NCBI GenBank assembly: GCA_026770585.1
Contig: MU646354.1
Span: 891,978-912,851, forward strand
DNA: 20,874 bases
Source of the DNA: Baffinella frigidus
Taxonomy: Eukaryota > Cryptophyceae > Cryptomonadales > Baffinellaceae
Reading direction: 5' to 3'
Shown here: positions 1 to 8,700 of the stretch, piece by piece
How positions within the stretch are numbered: the first letter of the stretch is position 1
How the letters are laid out: every line of letters begins with the position of its first letter
Notes under the pieces: model-generated
The model's database searches: none
What the model saw: the letters and a program-made list of their open reading frames with translations, nothing else
What the model was told of the DNA's origin: nothing
Program-made: the position numbers and the translations under genes

Positions 1-1930
1 ACCTCACACCCCCACACAACCCATCTCACCTTTTGGAATCTTGTTTCATCTGGGGTATTCGTGGCTGGAGCTCTCATACTCCAACCATGGGATACCATGA
101 GCCTCTTAAAGGCTGACTTGGGGGTCGGTGTGTGTGCGAGACTGTGCCTTTTTGGTCTAACTCAAACACCCCATAAAGAACTCACCCTTTATCCCCTCTT
201 CACGAGCCTCTGCACTGGAGAGCTAAATGCGATCCGAAAGCAAAAATGCTTTCTCTGCAGTCCTTTCTACGGAAGGGAGTGTCGTTGGGCTACGTTGGGC
301 GAAATTAAAACCTAAAGGACCTAAAGGAAAGCAAAAATGCTTTCTCGGAGCTTCTGCACTGGAGAGCGAAACGCGATCCGAAAGTAAAAATGCTCTCTCT
401 GCAGATCCCTTCTACGGAACGGCGTGTCGTTGGTATATGTTGGGAGAAATTAAAACCTAAAGGACCTAAAGGACCTAAAGGACCTGCAGTCCTTTTTACG
501 GAAGGGCGTGTCGTTGGCATATGTTGGGCGAAATTAAAACCTAAAGGATCTAAAGGTTAACGACCTGTGCGAATGATTTCTACGGAAGGGTGTATCGTTG
601 GCCGGGCCTGTGCACTGGAGAGCTCAATGCGATCCGAAAGCAAAAGTGCTTTTCTGCAGATCTTTTCTGCGGAAAGGCGTGTCGTTGGGCCATGTTGGGA
701 GAAATCAAAACCTAAGGACCTATGTTGGGAGAAATTAAAACCTCAAGGACCTAAACTTGGTCCTAAAGGCTGACTTGTGGTTCGGTGTGCGTGCGAGTGC
801 GATCCTATTTTGGAATAGCTCAAACACCCCAAGAGAACCAGCCCTTTATCCCCTCTTCACGAGCCTCTGCACTGGAGAGCAAAACGCGATCCGAGAGCAA
901 AAATAACCTGTTCGCTCAGAAAAAAAGCTGGTACCGATCTAATTGTCCATACCCTTTAGCCGGTTTCTCCCCCTATCCTTCTGCACCGGGAGGCCTGATG
1001 TGATCCGAAAGGAAGCATGGCCTTTCTGCAGGATAAGTTCCGGTGTCCGCCTACGTTGGGAGCTCGAAGAACCTGAAGGACCTAAAGGAAAAGTCATGAG
1101 CCTCATAAAGGATGGCCTAAGGACCCAAAGGACCTAAAGGGCCTTTCTGCAGGATAAATTCCGGTGTCTGCCTATGTTGGTCGCTCGAAGAACTTAAAGG
1201 ACCTAAAGGACCTAAAGGCTGACTTGGGTTCGGTGTGTGTGTGCGAGCGCGATCCTTATGGATTGCCCCAAACACCCCAACAGAGCCACCCTGTATCCCC
1301 TCTTCACGAGCCTCTGCACTGGAGAGCGAAACGCGATCCGAAAGCAAAAATGCTTTCTCTGCAGATCCCTTCTACGGAACGGAGTGTCGTTGGCATACGT
1401 TGGGAGAAATTAAAACCTGAAGGACCTAAGAGCACCACCGGGGTAAAATGTTTTCTCTGCAGATCCTTTCTACGGTAGGGCGTGTCGTTGGGCCGTGTTG
1501 GGAAAAATTAAAACCTAAAGGACCTAAAGGGCCAAGAAACGTGCGTACCTATAATTAAAGGGCGTGCTGCTGTGCAACGTTCATTAAAGCTCCAATAACT
1601 CCAATAGGCACTATCCCCTCTTCACGAGCCTCTGCACTGGAGAGCTAAATGCGATCCGAAAGCAAAAATGCTTTCTCTGCAGATCCTTTCTACGGAAGGG
1701 CGTGCCGTTGGGCCATGTTGGGATAAATTAAAACCTCAAGGACCTAAAGGATCCGAAAGGAAGCATGGCCTTTCTACAGAACCAGTTCCGGTGTCCGCTC
1801 ATGATGGGATCTCGAAGAACCTAAAGGACCTAAAGGATCCACCATCCTGGAAAAGTCGCGGAAGGAAAGGTTTTGTTGGGCGAAATGTTGGGCAAAATTA
1901 AAACCTAAAGGACTTCCAGGCGGGGCGTCG
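1..1930 (+). repeat. Cluster of retroposon-like repeats with (ACCTAAAGG)n tails, subfamilies A and B
   Basis: A copies at about 106-330, 350-485, 486-562 (5'-truncated), 606-760, 765-905 (3'-truncated), 1215-1430, 1444-1530 and 1614-1750 share CTCTGCACTGGAGAG, GCGATCCGAAAG, TGCTTTCTCTGCAG, GTGTCGTTGG and GAAATTAAAACCTAAAGG. Three have a further 90-bp head (GGCTGACTTGGGTTCGGTG). B copies at 974-1094, 1140-1221 and 1749-1836 share GATCCGAAAGGAAGCATGGC, CTTTCTGCAG, TTCCGGTGTCCGCC and AGCTCGAAGAACCTAAAGG. A and B align along their length. Variable 9-bp tails and 5' truncation suggest SINE-like retroposition. No clear pol III boxes are visible. Short frames here are repeat readings, not genes. Confidence 0.7.
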
Positions 1931-2530
1931 GGAAAAGTGATGAAAAAGTTTCTTTTGCTTTCAAACCAAAAACTTCCTCTTGCTTTCAGTTTCAGTTCAA
2001 CTCTGGAGCGGAAAAGAGCCCGGGCTCACCAAATTGGTGGGCCTCCCCCTCACTTGCCAAATTTGATGGTCAAAGTGAGACTCACAAACAGGTTGTTTAG
2101 CGGGAATTCCAGAAATGGTCCCAATGTCACAGACCATGATGCCTCTAACGTTTATTCCCCAGATGGGTTAAAAAACTTCACATCGCAAAGTTATTGGCCT
2201 TGAAAGCCCGAGCATTTTTGGGGGGTTAAGGATTTTGCGAGGAGGGGGGTAAGCGTGTGCAAAACCAGATGCGGTAGTTTTTGGGAACTCATATTTTGAG
2301 TATGTTTGCGGGCCTCTGATGCCCCAAATTCATAGAGCGGATTCGAAGAGGACCTTTTGAGGATTCCACAACCGTCGAGCAAAGTGAAATTAGCCCAGGG
2401 GGTCGAACGTTACACCCAATCGAGCGCCCGACCGGCTCGCCTCGGGACCAGAAAACTCTGCAAAGCACGGTTGTAAAGGCCTTCCACCCCTTAGTTCAAC
2501 AATCTGAAACCGCTATTTGATCGACACAGC
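1931..2530. other. Stretch without recognised gene
   Basis: Contains one fragment (about 1999-2040, GGAGCGGAAAAGAGCCCGGG and CTCACCAAATTGG) also present at 13215-13245, part of the CTAGCTCTG-type element internal sequence. The 88-codon frame at 1937-2203 overlaps that repeat and shows no family motif. Otherwise I see nothing. Confidence 0.4.
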
Positions 2531-2538
2531 GCTGATGT

Positions 2539-2657
2539 ACAGGGGTACCTCGCTCATAAGAAACCGCCCACCCCCTAGGACCACCATAGGGCCCTAGGCA
2601 CAGTCCTACTGTAGGGTCCTAGAGGGGGTTGCTTTCTGATGAGCGAGGTACCCCTGT
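2539..2657 (+). mobile_element. 119-bp MITE, ACAGGGGTACC family, copy 1
   Basis: Terminal inverted repeats ACAGGGGTACCTCGCTCAT. The internal part has CCATAGGGCCCTAGGC and CTACTGTAGGGTCCTAG. No convincing target duplication beyond TA at the left. Confidence 0.8.
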
Positions 2658-2753
2658 TCTGTTATTTTTTGTTCCCAGTGGCCATACGTCTTAGATAGTG
2701 AATTCACTACGAAACCACCCCAAGGTTGACGCCAGATTTGTCAGCGCAGACGT

Positions 2754-2856
2754 ATCCCTTGAGTGACCAACGGGCGAATAATCGCCCGTGGAAGCCCCAG
2801 GCAGGTCCTAGGGCCCCACGGTAGGGCGTGTGGTCCTACTGGTCACTTAAGGGATA
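2754..2856 (+). mobile_element. MITE, TATCCCTTGAGTG family, copy 1 (103 bp)
   Basis: Ends TATCCCTTGAGTGACCA and TGGTCACTTAAGGGATA. The core shares CAGGTCCTAGGGCCC and GGTAGGGCGTGTG with the other copies at 4302, 6002 and 9980. Confidence 0.75.
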
Positions 2857-2904
2857 GCCACTGGGCGCCCAGGACCGTCTCAGGGACGGTGCGCGTCCTT
2901 GAGG

Positions 2905-2960
2905 TCCTTGAGGTTCTTCGAAGTCCCAACATAGGCGGACACCGGAACTTGCGTCCTTAC
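2905..2960 (-). repeat. B-subfamily retroposon fragment
   Basis: Minus-strand fragment from TTCCGGTGTCCGCC to a CCTCAAGG-type tail. Confidence 0.6.
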
Positions 2961-3011
2961 TCGCGGCTCAGGGCTTAGGGGTTAGGCGCGGTAGAGCCGA
3001 TTTCGCAGGAT

Positions 3012-3122
3012 GCGTCCTTTAGGTCCTTTAGGTTCTTCGAGCTCCCAACAAAGGCGGACACCGGAACTTGTTCTGCAGAAAAGCCATGCTTCCTCTCGGA
3101 TTACATCAGGCCCTCCGGTGCA
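3012..3122 (-). repeat. B-subfamily retroposon copy
   Basis: Minus strand with the CTGCACCGGAGGGCCTGATG head, all B landmarks and a (CCTAAAGGA) tail. Confidence 0.7.
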
Positions 3123-3199
3123 GAGGATTCTGGCTGGCCCAAGGGTACGTGCCAGTATGCATGCAAGTCCAATCCGGCTACTCCTCCACGCGTGTGTAA

Positions 3200-3325
3200 G
3201 AGGTGGAGTTAGAATCCATCCGGAAAATACTCGCATGAGCGGCCGACACGGGGTATAGTATGTGGCACAATGCGTCGAGCATGTGCGGGGCTGACGCTGA
3301 TTGTTTGGCAACAAATTATCGATCT
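3200..3325 (-). repeat. Inverted repeat mate of 8356-8486
   Basis: The reverse complement matches 8356-8486 over about 125 bp (GCGGCCGACA, GTATGT(G/A)GCACAATGCG, CTGACGCTG(A/G)TTGTTTGGCAA). Both can be read as NNQRQ.RTC..HCATY.TPCRPL. Some differences are silent, but not clearly more than expected. Confidence 0.6.
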
Positions 3326-3461
3326 CTCTCCACAGGTGTCCCCAGAACACTCGGCGGTCCCTGCATGCACGCAAGAATCGCTTCGACTGAGACCCCGCTT
3401 GGGAGGAGAGAGCGAGGCCCACACACAAGCGAGAGAGAACTTACCTTCATTTGTCAACCAC

Positions 3462-3536
3462 CGAGGCTCGTCACCTGTCCGACCGAGGCTCGTCACCTGT
3501 CCGACCGAGGCTCGTCACCTGTCCGACCGAGGCTCA
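3462..3536 (+). repeat. 22-bp tandem repeat, about 3.5 units
   Basis: Units CGAGGCTCGTCACCTGTCCGAC without the final two bases start at 3462, 3484, 3506 and 3528 (exact 22-bp period). Confidence 0.9.
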
Positions 3537-3593
3537 CATCGACGTTGGTCCCTCGCCTGGTCAGGACCAAGAGAGCCTCCATACATTTCACCC

Positions 3594-3690
3594 TTGAGGT
3601 CCTTTAGGTTCTTCGAGCTCCCAACAGAGGCGGACACCGGAACTTATCCTGCAGAAAGGCCATGCTTCCTTTCGGATCACATCAAGCCCC
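3594..3690 (-). repeat. B-subfamily retroposon copy
   Basis: Minus strand, with GGGGGGCTTGATGTGATCCG head, all landmarks and a CCTAAAGGACCTCAAGG tail. Confidence 0.7.
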
Positions 3691-3790
3691 CCTGTACCCC
3701 ACGACGGGCCCTTCCTACTCGCCCCTTCCTACTCTCCTCACGATTCCTACTCTCCCCTCCCCCCCCTCCCTACTCCCCGCCGCACAGTCA

Positions 3791-3858
3791 GCGATCCTTC
3801 CGTGGCCGCTTGGACGGTGCGCCCTCGCCGCCATGATTGAGCACTTGCGACGTGCCGT

Positions 3859-3897
<39 letters not shown>

Positions 3898-4060
3898 CAC
3901 CCCTGTGCTCACTTTAGGTCCTTTAGGTTCTTCGAGCTCCCAACATAGACGGACACCGGAACTTGTTACGTAGAAAGGCCATGCTTCCTTTCGGATCTTG
4001 CGCCGTGGCAGGGGAGGGAGGATGAAGGGGGGAAGAGGGAGCGGGGGGCGAAGGCCATCG
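3791..4060 (+). repeat. Segment related in inverted orientation to 4830-5120, interrupted by a retroposon
   Basis: CAGCGATCCTTCCGTGGCCG CTTGGACGGTGCGCCCTCGC occurs at 3789 and 4829. GAGAGAGGCACCCC(T)..GCTCACTT and TGCGCCGTGGCAGG occur in reverse around 4921-4960. The (TG)n run at 3858-3884 matches the (CA)n/(CT)n run at 4950-5003. Confidence 0.6.
3915..3996 (-). mobile_element. B-subfamily retroposon with identifiable empty site
   Basis: Flanks join as GCTCACTT-GCGCCGTGG at the homologous uninterrupted site (reverse complement, near 4920-4940). CTT is present on both sides of the insert (3912-3914 and 3997-3999), a candidate 3-bp target duplication. The insert runs from GATCCGAAAGG to CCTAAAGGACCTAAA on the minus strand. 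Confidence 0.7.
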
Positions 4061-4182
4061 AAATGTGACAGCACGCTCCGCCTCACAATTATGGCTGGCC
4101 CGAGAGTACGGAACTTTGTCAAGTCACTCCGGCTACTCCTACATGGCAGACCTAGTCCAGAACGAGCCCGCCTCGGGCCAAT

Positions 4183-4301
4183 ACAGGGGTACCTCGCTCA
4201 TAAGAAACGCCCAACCCCCTGGGACCACCATAGGGCCCTAGGCATAGGCCTACTGTAGGGACCTAGAGGGGGGCGGTTTCTTATGAGCGCGGTACCCCTG
4301 T
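4183..4301 (+). mobile_element. 119-bp MITE, ACAGGGGTACC family, copy 2
   Basis: Exactly 119 bp, same termini and same core orientation as copy 1. It directly abuts the next element. Confidence 0.85.
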
Positions 4302-4398
4302 TAGTGGTCATGGGGTCGAAATTGACCCCAAAGAGGTCCCAGGTAGGTCCTAGGGCCCTACGGTAGGGCGTGTGAGCCTACTGGCCACTGAAGGGATA
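4302..4398 (+). mobile_element. MITE, TATCCCTTGAGTG family, left end lost
   Basis: TAGTGGTCA at the left and GGCCACTGAAGGGATA at the right; the left TATCCCT is replaced by the end of the neighbouring 119-bp MITE. Confidence 0.6.
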
Positions 4399-4523
4399 TC
4401 TAACGGTACCCCTGTAGGTGGACTGGGTTGCGATGTTTACTCCCGAAGCACGTCCCGTCGCCCTATTGGACTTTGTAAAGTCACTCCGGCTACTCCTACA
4501 AAAGGACCTACATGGGAAGACCT

Positions 4524-4642
4524 ACAGGGGTACCTCGCTCATAAGAAACCGTCCCCCTTCAGGACCCTACAGTAGGCCTATGCCTAGGGCCCTATGCTGG
4601 TCCTATGGGGGGGGCAGTTTCTTATGAGCGAGGTACCCCTGT
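4524..4642 (-). mobile_element. 119-bp MITE, copy 3, opposite orientation
   Basis: Same termini and length, but the core reads CTACAGTAGGCCTATGCC, i.e. inverted relative to copies 1 and 2. TA flanks both ends. Outside it, AACGAGCCCGCCT (4159) and AGGCGGGCTCGT (4645) are inverted mates. Confidence 0.85.
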
Positions 4643-4724
4643 AGAGGCGGGCTCGTCCTGGGTTGGGTCCTCACACTACATGGGGCGAGTCCCCAGATAG
4701 CCGCTTCTGCCGCGATCCTCTGTA

Positions 4725-4828
4725 CAGGGGGGCTTGATGTGATCCGAAAGGAAGCATGGCCTTTCTACAGAACAATTTCCGGTGTCCGCCTATGTTGGGA
4801 GCTCGAAGAACCTTAAGGACCTAAAGAG
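4725..4828 (+). repeat. B-subfamily retroposon copy
   Basis: GGGGGGCTTGATGTGATCCG head, GGAAGCATGGCCTTTC, TTCCGGTGTCCGCC, GCTCGAAGAACC, and a short CCTTAAGGACCTAAAG tail. Confidence 0.7.
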
Positions 4829-5143
4829 TCAGCGATCCTTGCGTGGCCGCTTGGACGGTGCGCCCTCGCTAGCCTTCGCCCCTCGCTGACTCTTCCCCCC
4901 CCCGCCATCCTCCCCCCCCTGCCACGGCGCAAGTGAGCTTAGGGGTGCCTCTCTCTCTCACACACACACTCTCTCACACACACTCACTCACTCTCTCTCT
5001 CCCTCTCCAATCATCGACAATAACTTCCTGGCGGAGCCCAGGATGGACGTGTTTTTTCTATAACACAAACAAAAACGCGTCATTTGAAACGTTTCACCGT
5101 CCAAGCGGCCACGCAAGGGGGGGGGGCGAAGTTCGCTAGGCGG

Positions 5144-5735
5144 TTCAGGGGTTAGGGTTTGGGGTTTGGGGTTTGGGGTTTAGGCATTAGGGTTTAGGGT
5201 TTGGGGTTTAGGGTTCAGGGATGAGGGGTTAGGGTTTAGGGATAAGGGTTGAGTGTTGAGTGTTGAGTGTTGAGTGTTGATGGATCAGGGTTTAGGGTTT
5301 AGGGATAAGGATGCAGGATTCAGGGTTCAGGGTTCAGGGTTCAGGGTTCAGGGTTCAGGGTTCAGGGTTTAGGGTTTAGGGATTAGGGATTAGGGATTGA
5401 GGTTTAGGGTTCAGGGATTAGGGATTAGGGATGAGGGCTTAGGGTTTCGGGTTTCGGGTTTCGGGACCCTGGTGGAGGACAAGGCCCTTGGTTTAGGCTT
5501 TGGGGTTTAGTGTTTAGGGTTTAGGGTTTGAGGATAAGGTTTTAGGGTTTAGGGATTAGGGTTTAGGGTTTAGGGTTTAGGGTTTTGGGTTTAGGGATTA
5601 GGGTTTAGGGATTAGGGTTTATGGTTTATGGTTTATGGTTTATGGTTTAGGCAAACCCCAACCCCTAGGGTAACCCTAGGGTAAACCCCAACCCCTAGGG
5701 TAAACCTAGGGTTTAGGGTTTAGGGGTGGGAACCT
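5144..5735 (+). repeat. Degenerate TTTAGGG-type telomere-like array
   Basis: Mostly TTTAGGG, with blocks of TTCAGGG (about 5308-5368), GAGTGTT (5250-5280), TTTCGGG and TTTATGG. A short strand switch (CCCCTAGGGTAAACC) at about 5652-5710 surrounds the end of the Mis18-like last exon. Confidence 0.9.
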
Positions 5736-5799
5736 CGGCGAGGAGGCGGCGCTCGATTTTGCGGATTCGTTCGTCGAAGAGCAGCGTCATCGCCTTGAC
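5713..5799 (-). CDS. Mis18-like last exon: C-terminal coiled-coil ending in telomere-like repeat
   Basis: Starts in phase 0 after CCCCAAAAG (AG at 5801-5800). It reads [20 protein letters not shown], then AEVPTPKP and a TAA stop. Hydrophobics at V1, M4, L7 and I12/I15 with KIERRL fit a short amphipathic coiled-coil, as expected for the Mis18 C-terminus and continuous in heptad style with VQQQARQLE of exon 4. The last four codons and the stop (CCT AAA CCC TAA) lie inside a CCCTAAA array, so the heptamer repeat supplies the terminus. It lies about 6.3 kb from exon 4. The acceptor is weak in pyrimidines next to the AG but sits under C-rich heptamers. Five shorter copies follow at higher coordinates. 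Confidence 0.5.
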   Translation of the reverse strand, partial: VKAMTLLFDERIRKIERRLLAEVPTPKP

Positions 5800-8700
5800 C
5801 TTTTGGGGGTTGGGGTTGAGGGTTTGGGGTTTGGGGTTTGGGGTTTGGTAAGGCGGTTGCGGGAGATCCGAGATTCGAGTCTAGGGTTTAGGAGTTAGAG
5901 TGTGGGGTCTACGGTTTGGGGTCTGCGGTTTAGTGTTGAGCGTTTAAGGTTCAAGGCTCGTCGAAGAGCAGGGTCATCGCCTTGACCTTTTGGGTTTAGG
6001 GTATCCCTTGAGTGGCGAGCTGGTCAAATTTGACTCCCAAGAGGTCCGAGGCAGGTCCCAGGACCCTACCGTAGGGCGTATGAGCCTACTCGCCACTTGA
6101 GGGATAGGGTTTATAGCCCTCCGCCTTCGAAATGTGAAAGCACAAAATTCCGGGTTCGTTCGTCGAAAAGCAGCGTCATCGCCTTGACCTTTTGGGGGTT
6201 GGGGTTTAGGGTACCACACAGCGGACTTTGAAGGGATTTTGAACAACCCTTAAGCGATAAGACCTAGGACCCTACGGTAGGAAACCCGTAGGGCCATAGA
6301 GGGGTTCCTTCGTCGAATCGCCTTCACCTTTCAGGGGTTGGGGCACTTGAGGGATATATGGGTACCTCAAAACCTCGCTCATAAGAAACTGCGCTCATAA
6401 GAAACTGCCCCCCTTAAGGACCACCATAGGGCCCTAGGCATAGGCCTACTGTAGGGTCCTAGGGGGGGTTGTTTTCGTCCAAGAGAAGCGACATCGCCTT
6501 GACCATTCAGGTTTGGGGTTCAGGGTTTGGTGTTTGGTGTTTGGTGTTTGGTGTTTGGTAAAGCGTTGCGGGAGCTCCGAAATTCAAGTCTAGGGTTTAG
6601 GATTTGGGGTTTGGGGTCTGGGGTTTGGGGTCTAGGGTTCAGTGTTGATCGTTTAGGGTTTAGGGTTTAAGGTTCGTCGAAGAGTAGCGTCATGGCCTTT
6701 ACCTTTAGGGTTTAGGGTTTAGGGTACAGGGTTTGGGGTTTGGGGTTTGGGGTTTGGGGTTTGGGGTTTGGGGTTTGGGGTTTGGGGTTTAGGGTGTAGG
6801 GTTTAGGGCTTGGGGTTTGGGGTTTAGGGTTTGGGGTTTGAGGTTTAGTGTTGAGGGTTTCGGGTGTAGGGTTTGGGGTTTGAGGTGTAGTGTTTGGGGT
6901 TTGGGGTTTAGGGTTTAGGGTTAAGGGTTTAGGGTTTAGGGTTTAGTGTTTAGGGTTCCGAGTATGGGGTTTGGGGTTTGGGGTTTGGGGTTTGGGGTTT
7001 GGGGTTTGGGGTTTAGGGTTTGGATCTTAGGGCTTGAGGGTTCGGGTTTCGGGTTCCGGGTTTCGGGTTTCGTGTTTCGTGTTTCGGGTTGTGGGGTTCG
7101 TGTTTCGTATTTCGTGTTTCGTGTTTCGGGCTTCAGGCTTCGGGTTTCAGGTTTCGGGTTCGGGGTTTCGGGTTTCGAGTTTCGTGTTTTGAGTTTCGTG
7201 TTTCGGGTTCCGGGTTTCGGGCTTCGTGTTTCGGGCTTCGTGTCTCGAGTTTCGTGTTTCGTGCTTCGTGCTTCGGGCTTCGTGTTTCGAGTTTTGGGTT
7301 CCGTGTTTCGTGTTTCGGGCTGTGTGTTTTGAGTTTCGTGTTTTGGGTTCCGGGTTCCGGGTTCCGGGTTTCGGACTTCGAGTTTCGTGTTTCGGTTTTC
7401 GGTTTTCGGGTTCCGTGTTTCGTGTTTCGGGCTTCGTGTTTCGAGTTTCGTGTTTCGGGTTCCGGGTTTTGTGTTTCGGGCTTCGTGTTTCGAGTTTCGT
7501 GTTTCGTGTTTCGGGTTCCGGGTTTTGGGTTCCGAGTTCCGGGTTTCGGGCTACAGGCTTCGTGTTTCGAGTTTCGTGTTCCGGGTTCCGGGCTTGGGGC
7601 TTGGGGCTTCGAGTTTCGGGTTCCGGATTCCGGGCTTCCCACTCGAGGCTAGACATGGGACCATTTGAAAACAGAGCATGTTTTACAAGTGAAGAAAAAA
7701 AAGAGATGTGTAGCAATTTTCACACACATAGGGGCGTTTGGCCACGCTGCTGGGGGAATTCCCCCAGCAACGTGACCAAACCTGCCCGTGACTGGTACTA
7801 AATTTCACAACCCCACATTTAAAATGGTCCCATTTCTAGCCTCGAGTGGTCGAGCTTCGGGCTTCGGGTTTCGATTTTTGGGGTTCGTGTTTCGGGCTTC
7901 GTGTTTCGGGTTCCGGGTTCCAGGTTCCGGGCTTCGAGTTTCGTGTTTCGAGTTTCGTGTTCCGGGTTCCAGGTTCCGGGCTTCGGGCTGCGGGTTCCGG
8001 GTTTCGGGCTACGGACTTCGTGTTTCGAGTCTCGTGTTCCGTGTTCCGGGTTTCGGGCTTCGTGTTCCGGGTTTCGGGCTTCGGGTTCCGGGCTTCGAGT
8101 TTCGTGTTTCGGGGTTCGGGGAACCTTAGCTACGTCTTCCTGCACCTCAGAAACCACTCGAAGCGCTTGCGCACCCTGCCATCGGTCAAGAGAGATGAGA
8201 AACATAAGTCACGGCTTGGCCAAGACCGGTATCACAGGGGTACCTCGCTCATAACAAACCAACCCCCCCTAGGAACCTACAGTAGGCCTATGCCTAGGAA
8301 ACTAAGGTGATCTTAGGGGGGGGGGGGCGTTTCTTGTGAGCGAGGTAGCCAGGTAATTTATTGCCAAACAACCAGCGTCAGCGCCGCACATGCCTTCCGC
8401 ATTGTGCTACATACTGTACCCCATGTCGGCCGCTCTTACAAGTTTTTTTTCAGATGGATGCTATCTCCACCTCCTACAGCCCCCTGTCACAGAGAAACGG
8501 GCGTTCATTACGGATCGAAACGAGCATGGCCACCATGTATTCCCACCCATACTTGATCAGGAAACCAGGAAACACGTTAGCCACCATGTATTCCAACCCA
8601 TACTTGAAAGGTGTGTTCCTTGTTTCCAGGTTGTTTCCAGGGAAACAATTCCTGAATTGACACCCACCAATGAAACACGGAAACGACCTGGATTGATACC

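Noticed and set aside
61-1901. Several 60-104 codon frames in the first 1.9 kb
   Set aside because: They are readings of the A/B retroposon-like repeats. Frames shift between copies and no family motif appears.
3270-3836. 188-codon plus-strand frame
   Set aside because: It crosses an inverted repeat, a 22-bp tandem repeat and a retroposon in three unrelated contexts, with a Pro-rich tail from a pyrimidine tract.
6946-7801. Long overlapping open frames ([11 protein letters not shown] type) on both strands
   Set aside because: They are translations of a stop-free TTTCGGG/CGTGTTT heptamer array. Every frame is open, with period-7 peptides, so there is no coding evidence.
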